Below, piece by piece: positions 58,046 through 64,000 of a stretch of DNA of 64,000 nt (position 1 is the first letter of the stretch; each line of letters begins with the position of its first letter). The notes beneath the pieces were generated by a model. That model was not told the origin of the DNA and did not search any database. It saw only the letters and a program-made list of their open reading frames with translations. The stretch spans positions 62,001-126,000 of the forward strand of contig JBPOJB010000012.1 in NCBI GenBank assembly GCA_052034005.1, written 5' to 3'. Source of the DNA: JAAYDI01 sp052034005. Its GTDB lineage: Bacteria > Planctomycetota > Planctomycetia > Pirellulales > Pirellulaceae. The translations under genes were made by a program, and so were the position numbers.

Positions 58046-59122
58046 CTAATCAACAGGCAGCTGACTCTGATCGACCACCCGCCCGTCGCGCATACCACTG
58101 ATGTAGATGTACGCCGCCGTGGCGATGTTCTCGTCGATGCCCCGCACCGCGCCGTCGCCAAACGTGAACAGCACGCGCTGCGGGTGCTCCGAACCGAACA
58201 TGTACCAGTCCTGGTAATCCCATTCGGTGTCCGTCGGCGGATTCTTCAGGCCCCAGGCGGTTGCCATGCAGCCGGCCCCGATCCACGAGTTGGCGAATTC
58301 ATACACGATGTTCCACTGCGAGTTCACGCTCGCCCGCGTCCAGGCCTTGCCACCCACGTGCTCGCCGAACATCAACGTGTAGGCCGTGCCGTCGGCCATG
58401 TCGCGGAAACCGTACTTGGTGCGGTTGCCGAAGCAGCCGCGAAACACGTCCCAAGCGTTCGTCGGGATCGTGCCGAGACCACCGGCAACGCCCATGTAGT
58501 TCGACAGCGCCAAGCCATCCTCAATACCGAAGTACCCGCCACCAATCGACGCACTGTTATCGTTTCGCGCGCCAAACTGATGGAACAGAGCCCACACCCC
58601 GGTCTGAGCGGCCTTCGCATCGTTGGTGGGGCACAACAACGCCGGAATCTTGGAGCACGCCACGTTCCACGTCGCGCCGTCGTCCCAATAGCAGATTTCG
58701 CAGTCCGGCGGGAAGCCGTTGTTGCGGAACTTGTCCGGGTTAAACTCTACAAAAATGTTGTCAAACAGAAGCTGCTGCTCCATGTACGGCAGCAGGTACG
58801 CATTGACGCCCAGCCACGGCACCGACCACATCGTGGCGGCTTCATCCCACATGTGGTACTCCGGCCTCGTCCGCGTATCATCCACCATGCCGTTATAGCC
58901 CGGCGGAAGACGGTTATGGACGTCATGGAAGTTGTGCGCAGCCAAACCAATCTGCTTGAGATGGTTCGAACACTGCATGCGACGGCCAGCTTCGCGCGCG
59001 GCTTGCACGGCTGGCAGCAACAACGCCACAAGAATACCGATAATGGCAATCACCACCAATAGTTCCACGAGTGTGAAGCCGAGCCGCCGACTTCTTCGTG
59101 TTCGCCCAGAAGACCTCACCAT
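58046..59122 (-). CDS. DUF1559 protein with prepilin-type N-terminus
   Basis: A 358-residue exported protein. The N-terminus is a type IV pilin/pseudopilin leader: basic SGRTRRSRRLGFTLVELLVV, cleavable between Gly and Phe, then a hydrophobic helix and the family motif AVQAAREAGRRMQCSNHLKQ. The DUF1559 body contains HNFHDVHNRLPPGYNG, and the end HPQRVLFTFGDGAVRGIDE-like motif is typical (the 'FGDGSV' C-terminal tag region). These occur in large families in planctomycetes and probably form pseudopilin-like surface structures. ATG 59122 is fixed by homology; a long upstream frame is not used. Confidence 0.95.
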   Translation of the reverse strand: MVRSSGRTRRSRRLGFTLVELLVVIAIIGILVALLLPAVQAAREAGRRMQCSNHLKQIGLAAHNFHDVHNRLPPGYNGMVDDTRTRPEYHMWDEAATMWSVPWLGVNAYLLPYMEQQLLFDNIFVEFNPDKFRNNGFPPDCEICYWDDGATWNVACSKIPALLCPTNDAKAAQTGVWALFHQFGARNDNSASIGGGYFGIEDGLALSNYMGVAGGLGTIPTNAWDVFRGCFGNRTKYGFRDMADGTAYTLMFGEHVGGKAWTRASVNSQWNIVYEFANSWIGAGCMATAWGLKNPPTDTEWDYQDWYMFGSEHPQRVLFTFGDGAVRGIDENIATAAYIYISGMRDGRVVDQSQLPVD

Positions 59123-59226
59123 ATTTAGACTCCGATACACCTGACATTGAGGAAGTAAAATGGAAAATAAATCAGAGCGGCATCGCTGCCCAACACCGGC
59201 AGGATCCCGCCCATACAACACGCTCG

Positions 59227-59254
59227 ATTCTAACCCGTGCAAAGTGCCTATCAA
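59227..59254 (-). promoter_or_regulatory. Promoter of the DUF1559 gene
   Basis: Minus strand: -35 TTGATA (59254-59249), 16 bp spacer, -10 TAGAAT (59232-59227). Leader of about 98 nt to the ATG at 59122. Confidence 0.6.
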
Positions 59255-59413
59255 GTCGAAAAGCAAAGAATATGCTCTCACGATGCACGCAATCCCCCCT
59301 TAATAGGGGAAGATCACTGAGATTTTCGACGCTTGTTGGACACATTTGGCGGGACCGTCAGGCCCGTTTTGTGCCCCAGCCCCAGCCACCACGGATGCGA
59401 TCATAGTCTCGTC

Positions 59414-60655
59414 TCAAGGCGCCTCATGCGCTTTTCGCCTGCTGCCAATCGGTTTGGTCCCCTGATCATCCGGTTCCTGGACGCCGAACCGATGCACGGT
59501 CGTCTGGCGGTAGATCTGGCCCGGCCGCAAAATGACCGTGGGGAACTCCGGGCGGTTGGGGGAATCGGGGTAATGTTGGGTTTCCAGGCACAATCCGGCA
59601 TTTCGCGGGTAGTGCCCATTGGCGGCGCTCCCGTCCAGGAAATTCCCCGTGTAGAACTGGATCCCCGGCTGGGTCGTGTAGATCTCCATCGTCCGGCCGC
59701 TCACCGGGTCGGCCAGGCGTGCGGCCAAGGCCAGGGCGCCGTCCTGGCCGCGCAGCACGAAGCAGTGGTCGTAGCCGGGCGGATCGCCCGTCACCTGTGC
59801 GATCCGCGAACCGATCGACGTCAACCGGGTGAAATCGAACGGCGTGCCCGCGACGTTGGCAAGTTCCCCGGTGGGGATGAGCGTGTCATCCACGGGCAGG
59901 TACTTGTCCGCGGCGAGCATCAGGCGGTGGTCGAGGATCGAGCGTGAGCTGGGTCCGCCGAGGTTCCAGTAGGTATGGTTGGTCAGGTTCACGGGTGTGG
60001 CTTGGGACGTGGTCGCCGTGTAGTCGATGCGCAGCGCGTCGTCGTTGGTCAGCGTATAGACGACCGTCGCCGTGAGCGTTCCCGGATAGCCGTCCTGGCC
60101 GTCCGGGCTGGTGTAAGTCAGCTTCACGCCGACCGCCGCATCGGTCTGGACCGGTTCGGCCGCCCACACCACCCGGCTCAATCCGAGCTTGCCGCCGTGG
60201 AGATGGTTCGGTCCGTTGTTGGTGGCCAGCGTGTAGGCCTTCCCATCGAGCGTGAATCGGCCTTTGGCGATGCGGTTAGCGTAGCGGCCGACCGTGGCGC
60301 CGAAATAAGGGTGGTCTCCCAGGTACCCTTCGAGCGTGTCGAAGCCCAGCGTGACCGCTTCCAGCTTGCCTTGGCGGTCCGGCGCCTGCAGTTCGACGAG
60401 GATGCCGCCATAGGTCATGATCTTCATGGTCAGGCCGTGGGCGTTGACGCACGTATAGAGATCGACGCGCTGGCCGTCGGCGGTCTGGCCGAAGGCGGAC
60501 TTGGTAACACTCATCTCACCTCCATTTTGGGCACGGGCCTGGACGCGATCGGCTGTGCCGGGATTCGGATGCGGCGCGGCGCCGGCAACCAGCGACAAAG
60601 CAAGCACACAACAGCCGCCTGCCGCGGCGGCACCGGGCACGAGGAACCGTCTCAT
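59414..60655 (-). CDS. galM: Secreted aldose 1-epimerase
   Basis: A 413-residue galactose-mutarotase-like protein with an N-terminal signal (VPGAAAAGGCCVLALSLVAGAA). The epimerase fold is clear: YGGILVELQAPDR, GATVGRYANRIAKGRFTLDG, NNGPNHLHGG with the general acid His, TPVNLTNHTYWNLGG with the second His, and the catalytic Glu in NAGLCLETQHYPDSPN. It interconverts alpha- and beta-anomers of aldohexoses. The signal peptide implies periplasmic action, unlike the usual cytoplasmic enzyme. An alternative start at the internal ATG of EMSVTKSAFG (about 60514) would give a cytoplasmic form. Confidence 0.9.
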   Translation of the reverse strand: MRRFLVPGAAAAGGCCVLALSLVAGAAPHPNPGTADRVQARAQNGGEMSVTKSAFGQTADGQRVDLYTCVNAHGLTMKIMTYGGILVELQAPDRQGKLEAVTLGFDTLEGYLGDHPYFGATVGRYANRIAKGRFTLDGKAYTLATNNGPNHLHGGKLGLSRVVWAAEPVQTDAAVGVKLTYTSPDGQDGYPGTLTATVVYTLTNDDALRIDYTATTSQATPVNLTNHTYWNLGGPSSRSILDHRLMLAADKYLPVDDTLIPTGELANVAGTPFDFTRLTSIGSRIAQVTGDPPGYDHCFVLRGQDGALALAARLADPVSGRTMEIYTTQPGIQFYTGNFLDGSAANGHYPRNAGLCLETQHYPDSPNRPEFPTVILRPGQIYRQTTVHRFGVQEPDDQGTKPIGSRRKAHEAP

Positions 60656-60749
60656 CGTCTTGAATCTCCCACCTCACGTTGGACATCTCACGAAGCGCGC
60701 GCGGGACTCCGTCGGCACAAGCCCCGTCCCTGGCGACCACGCGCAGCGT

Positions 60750-60778
60750 ATTATGGACAGGGTGCGGGGGCGCGTCCA
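60750..60778 (-). promoter_or_regulatory. Possible promoter of galM
   Basis: Minus strand: -35 TGGACG (60778-60773), 17 bp spacer, -10 CATAAT (60755-60750). Leader of about 88 nt. Weaker than the others, but the -10 matches five of six. Confidence 0.4.
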
Positions 60779-60844
60779 GCAGACCGCGGGCACTAGGCGC
60801 CGGCCCGCAAGAACTCGTTCCGGACGGCAACTATCCTGGCAGCC

Positions 60845-61420
60845 ATGTGGAACAAGCCCTCTTTCCCGGCGACGCCGCACGGGGCCGGTGGACGGTCGGT
60901 CGACTGGCAGGCGGCTCTGGAGACCCACCATCGCTGGTTGCGAACGGTGGTGTACGCGCGCGTGCGCGAACCGGAGGCCGTGGAGGAGGTGATGCAGGAG
61001 GTGGCGCTGGCCGCGGTGCGCCAGGCCGCGCCGCTGGCCGACCCCACCAAGGTGGCCCCCTGGCTCTACCGGCTCGCCGTGCGCCAGGCCTTGTTGTTTC
61101 GGCGCAAGTGCGGCCGGCGCCGGCGGTTGACCAGCCGCTATGCGGATCGGATGTCGACCCTTCAGCGCGACGGGTCGCCCCCGAATCCGCTCGACTGGCT
61201 GCTGCGGGCCGAACGCCGTCAGTTGGTGCGCGACGCGCTGGGCCGGCTGGCCATCCGCGACGCCGAGATCCTGCTGCTCAAATACAGTGAAGGTTGGAGT
61301 TATCACCAGATCGCCGGGCATCTGGGTGTGAGCCACAGCGCCGTGGAGACGCGTCTCCATCGCGCACGGAACCGGCTCCGCGACGAGTTGCTGGCGATGC
61401 GCTACGCCGAGGTCGGATGA
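60845..61420 (+). CDS. ECF-like RNA polymerase sigma factor
   Basis: A 191-residue sigma-70 family protein. Sigma region 2 spans VVYARVREPEAVEEVMQEVALAAV and APWLYRLAVRQALLFRR; region 4 is DALGRLAIRDAEILLLKYSEGWSYHQIAGHLGVSHSAVE, a helix-turn-helix for the -35 element. Region 3 is absent, as in ECF factors. Its stop overlaps the next ATG (ATGA), and the next gene encodes a membrane protein placed like an anti-sigma factor, a standard pairing. Confidence 0.9.
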   Translation: MWNKPSFPATPHGAGGRSVDWQAALETHHRWLRTVVYARVREPEAVEEVMQEVALAAVRQAAPLADPTKVAPWLYRLAVRQALLFRRKCGRRRRLTSRYADRMSTLQRDGSPPNPLDWLLRAERRQLVRDALGRLAIRDAEILLLKYSEGWSYHQIAGHLGVSHSAVETRLHRARNRLRDELLAMRYAEVG

Positions 61421-62130
61421 TGGGACGGTGTGGGGAGCACGACGAGATGGTCGAGCAGCGGCTCCTGGATCTGCTGGTCGACGGCGAGTTGAACGACGAG
61501 CAGGAGCGCGCGTTGATCGCGCGCCTGGAGGAAACGCCCGACGGCTGGCGGCGCTGTGCGCTGACCTTCCTGGAGAGCCGCTGCTGGCAGCGGGGCGCGA
61601 GGGAAGTGACGCGACCCTGTTGGGAGCTGCCGGACGCGCCGGGCGCCGGCCGGGCTGCGGAGGGCTGGCGCACACGCCCGTGGACCTGGGCCGTGACGAT
61701 CGCCGCCACGTTCCTGCTGGCCTTCGCCGTCGGGAGCTTCCTGCCCAGCAGCGGCGACCGGGCGGGACCCGGACCGCCGCCCTCACCGGCCGCACCGGCG
61801 CTCCCCGCAGGAGCAGGCCTGGCGCAGGTCGGCCACGCGTCGGCCGGCGCGCCGCCCGGACCGGCCGACGATCTGTACCGGGGCAGCCTGCGGCTGGTCA
61901 ACGACGCCGGCAGCGAGATCGACCTGCCGGTCTACGATTGGAATCAGCAGGCGGTGGAAGAGCTGCTGTATCGCTACCAGCCGCTACCGCCGCACCTGGT
62001 CCGCCAGCTGAAACGCCACAACCTGCGCAGCTCGCGCAGCCTGGTGCCGATGCAGCTGGAGGACGGAACGCGAATCCTGGTGCCGGTCCAGGAGGTCGAC
62101 ATTACGCGCGTGAGTGACACGTCCTACTGA
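61417..62130 (+). CDS. Membrane protein, probable anti-sigma factor
   Basis: A 237-residue single-pass protein. A cytoplasmic N-terminal domain (residues 10-65: EQRLLDLLVDGELNDEQERALIARLEE) has the zinc-less anti-sigma-like helical pattern; a transmembrane helix lies at about 90-105 (TWAVTIAATFLLAFAVGSFL). The external part contains a conserved C-terminal block (SLRLVNDAGSEIDLPVYDWN). It is translationally coupled to the sigma factor gene, the usual organisation for an anti-sigma. Binding to the sigma factor is inferred from context. Confidence 0.75.
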   Translation: MMGRCGEHDEMVEQRLLDLLVDGELNDEQERALIARLEETPDGWRRCALTFLESRCWQRGAREVTRPCWELPDAPGAGRAAEGWRTRPWTWAVTIAATFLLAFAVGSFLPSSGDRAGPGPPPSPAAPALPAGAGLAQVGHASAGAPPGPADDLYRGSLRLVNDAGSEIDLPVYDWNQQAVEELLYRYQPLPPHLVRQLKRHNLRSSRSLVPMQLEDGTRILVPVQEVDITRVSDTSY

Positions 62131-62198
62131 CCGCCAGTGGGGCCATTCGGGTGACACGAGGAAGCCAGACAGAAAGGTGAAAGGCAAAGGTGTTTGAC

Positions 62199-63527
62199 AT
62201 GAAACAAGCGCTCAGGAAACCCGGGAGTCCGTTCGTACCGTTGGCGATGCTGCTGGCGACCGCGATGTGGGCCCGCGCGGACGAACCGACGACCGCGCCC
62301 GCCACGCCCGCCCGGAAGACCATCGCCGTGACCCTGCAGGAGCAGCAGCCCGGAGCCAAGCCATCTGGCAGGATCGGCCAACGCCTTCAGAATGCGATCG
62401 TGGTCCAAGCCAAAGACGCTCCGGACGGCAAGGCGTCCGCCACGATCACGTTGGATGTCGAGATGGTGAAGCCGGGCGAGTACTGGCTCGGCATCGTCTG
62501 CACGCCGGTCGAAGATGAGCTGCTCAAGAAGCACCTGGGCATCGAACACGGCCTGGTCGTCAAAGAGATCGTGAAGGATTCGCCGGCCGCCCAGGCCGGA
62601 CTGGAACCGCAGGACATCCTGATCCAGGTCGGCCAAGAGCCGCTGACCGACCTGAAGGTCCTGGTGGAGACAGTCGAGAAGACCCAGGAGAACCCGCTGA
62701 CCCTGACATTGATCCGCGCGGGTCAGCGCCAGACGGTCGACGTGACGCCGGTCAAACGGCCTGCATCGTCGATTACCGTGATGACCGCGCCGGACAAGGA
62801 GACGGTCGACGAATGGAGGCTGCTCCAGGATTCCCTGCACGGCCATTGGATGCCGCAGATCATCCAGGAGGAAGGCAGCGGTGGAGACGGCACGAAGATG
62901 CTCTTCGTCATGCCCGGCTTCGTCCTCCCCGACCAGGCGACCGATTTCCCGAAGAACCTGGAAGTCACGATCCTCAAGAAGGGCGAGGCACCGGCCAAGA
63001 TCACGGTCAAACGGGATGATGAGCAATGGGAAGTCGACTCGAATTCGCTGGACCAGCTGCCCGACGACATCCGTCCGCATGTCCAACGGATGCTCGGTGG
63101 ACAGCTGAGCGTCTCCGTGGGTGGCGGCACGGTCAACTGGTCGTCCGCCTTCCCGCGACCGCTGGTGATGCCCAAAGTCGCGCCCGAGATCCTGAAGAAG
63201 TCCTTCAAAGTCGCGCCCGCCCTGCGCAGGGAGCTTCGCAGCCTGACCGCCAAGACCCCGGCGGAGGTGCGCGAGAAGATCGACGCGCAGCTCAAGGAAG
63301 TCCAGGAGCAGCTCGACCAGGCCCGCGCCGGCATCCCCGCTGACACGCTCGACCGGATCCAACAGGAACTCAAGGAACTCCGCGCTCAGCTCGAACAACT
63401 GCGCTCCGATCGTACCGAGAAGGCACCGCAGAACGCGGACGCCCCGACGGCCGCCGAGCCGAAGGAAGCGGAAGCCGACCGGCAGGTCGAGCCCGAGACG
63501 CCGGAGGACGGCCCGGGAGCGACCTGA
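62199..63527 (+). CDS. Secreted PDZ-domain protein
   Basis: A 442-residue exported protein from ATG 62199 (AAAGGTG site; a GTG at 62190 is in frame). Signal peptide (FVPLAMLLATAMWARA), then a PDZ domain at residues about 95-185 with the carboxylate-binding loop EYWLGIVCTP and GLVVKEIVKDSPAAQAGLEPQD, GQEPLTDLKVL. No serine protease domain is present. The C-terminal 90 residues form a coiled coil (KEVQEQLDQARAGIPADTLDRI). Downstream of a sigma/anti-sigma pair, this is a known planctomycete cassette; a role as regulated-proteolysis scaffold is inference. Confidence 0.8.
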   Translation: MKQALRKPGSPFVPLAMLLATAMWARADEPTTAPATPARKTIAVTLQEQQPGAKPSGRIGQRLQNAIVVQAKDAPDGKASATITLDVEMVKPGEYWLGIVCTPVEDELLKKHLGIEHGLVVKEIVKDSPAAQAGLEPQDILIQVGQEPLTDLKVLVETVEKTQENPLTLTLIRAGQRQTVDVTPVKRPASSITVMTAPDKETVDEWRLLQDSLHGHWMPQIIQEEGSGGDGTKMLFVMPGFVLPDQATDFPKNLEVTILKKGEAPAKITVKRDDEQWEVDSNSLDQLPDDIRPHVQRMLGGQLSVSVGGGTVNWSSAFPRPLVMPKVAPEILKKSFKVAPALRRELRSLTAKTPAEVREKIDAQLKEVQEQLDQARAGIPADTLDRIQQELKELRAQLEQLRSDRTEKAPQNADAPTAAEPKEAEADRQVEPETPEDGPGAT

Positions 63528-63575
63528 GGATCTCCAAGGTCGCGGCCGCCGGGCGTCCCGCGCCTCCGGCCCCCC

Positions 63576-64000
63576 TTACAACAGGCTCTCGAGCAGCAAT
63601 CGCATTTTGCGCAGTTCGCCAGTGTGGTCCACGCCGGGCAGTTCGTGCATCTGCACGCTCAGGGCGCGTGTGTACTGGGCCTTGCGCAGCTGGCCGATGA
63701 GCCGGCCGTATTCGATGTCGCCCTGCCCGACGCGGACCTGGAGCTGGTCTTTGGCCGAGTCGCGCAGGTGCACGTGATAGACATACTTCATCAGCTTGGT
63801 CAGGTTGCGCCGGGCATGCGCCCCGCACACGTAGTGGCTCGGGTCGAACGTCACGCCCAGCCCCTTCACGTTGTCGCAGAGGACGACGGCCGTGTCCGGA
63901 TCCTCCGTCAGGCAACCGATCGTCGTCTTCATGCCGACTCGCGCGCCTTCCAAGGCGGCCACGTCGACCAGACGCCGCAGCCGTTCCACTTCCTGGTTGA
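63576..64000 (-). CDS. Sugar phosphate isomerase/epimerase-like TIM-barrel protein (5' truncated)
   Basis: The C-terminal 141 residues of an AP-endonuclease-2-fold isomerase. The frame stays open to the window edge. Motifs are VKGLGVTFDPSHYVCG with the metal-binding Asp and His, and YVYHVHLRDS with another His. These enzymes act on sugars such as xylose-like or inositol derivatives, but the substrate cannot be told. It ends convergently with the PDZ gene. Confidence 0.8.
   Translation of the reverse strand, partial: NQEVERLRRLVDVAALEGARVGMKTTIGCLTEDPDTAVVLCDNVKGLGVTFDPSHYVCGAHARRNLTKLMKYVYHVHLRDSAKDQLQVRVGQGDIEYGRLIGQLRKAQYTRALSVQMHELPGVDHTGELRKMRLLLESLL

Overview
This 64 kb window is GC-rich, gene-dense and typical of a bacterial chromosome. 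The gene content points to a planctomycete. Markers are a DUF1559 prepilin-like protein with a small lipoprotein behind it, a YTV-repeat protein, a two-copy DUF4159 protein beside a moxR/DUF58/BatA-like/vWA cluster, a MerR-HTH plus TPR regulator, a PQQ-type propeller protein with a signal peptide, and a sigma factor/anti-sigma/PDZ cassette. A Pirellulales-like lineage is my guess; no rRNA is present to test it. I saw no tRNA, rRNA, CRISPR array, insertion sequence or prophage, and the window reads as stable core chromosome.

Layout. 1-1.4 kb: 3' end of the B12-dependent ribonucleotide reductase gene facing a small lipid kinase. 1.4-8.7 kb (minus): an LptD/OstA-like outer-membrane protein, a GT39-like membrane glycosyltransferase and the DUF4159 protein. 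8.9-15.6 kb (plus): moxR, DUF58 and two large vWA/membrane proteins, transcribed away from the DUF4159 gene through back-to-back promoters. 15.7-29.9 kb: lipoate-ligase-like protein, HEAT protein, YTV protein, BRCT-MerR-TPR protein, a large membrane protein, EEP hydrolase, PolB-like exonuclease, peptidase T, GT2, HDOD and TPR proteins. 29.9-37.1 kb: a repeat-expanded Tex protein, two small conserved-looking proteins, a HemD-HemE fusion and a 20 % cysteine secreted protein. 37.6-44.6 kb: PQQ-propeller protein, lpxB, a CYTH protein next to thiE, and small hypotheticals. 44.8-57.7 kb: clpC, mlaE-mlaF-mlaD, PEGA lipoprotein, PP2C phosphatase, LptF/G permease, histidine kinase plus NtrC-type regulator, and lexA. 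57.8-64 kb: prepilin/lipoprotein pair, galM, the sigma/anti-sigma/PDZ cassette and the end of a sugar isomerase-like gene.

How it fits together. Envelope biology dominates. LptD, LptF/G and LpxB imply lipid A/LPS synthesis and export, and MlaEFD implies phospholipid traffic between two membranes, so the sequence supports a diderm cell. Regulation is spread over a PP2C phosphatase, a sigma-54 two-component pair, an ECF-like sigma factor with its probable anti-sigma, LexA, and the odd BRCT-MerR-TPR protein.

Regulatory reading. About ten intergenic regions carry a recognisable TTGnnn - 16/17 bp - TAnnnT promoter, and several of these decide between competing start codons (lptD, the BRCT-MerR-TPR gene). 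Three convincing hairpin terminators with T-tracts were found, plus several GC-rich 3' hairpins lacking a T-tract. No single clearly new multi-gene system stands out. The most unusual items are the HemD-HemE fusion, the repeat-expanded Tex, the BRCT-MerR-TPR protein, the cysteine-rich repeat protein, the thiE-CYTH pair and the paired TGTACAG elements around the lexA promoter.
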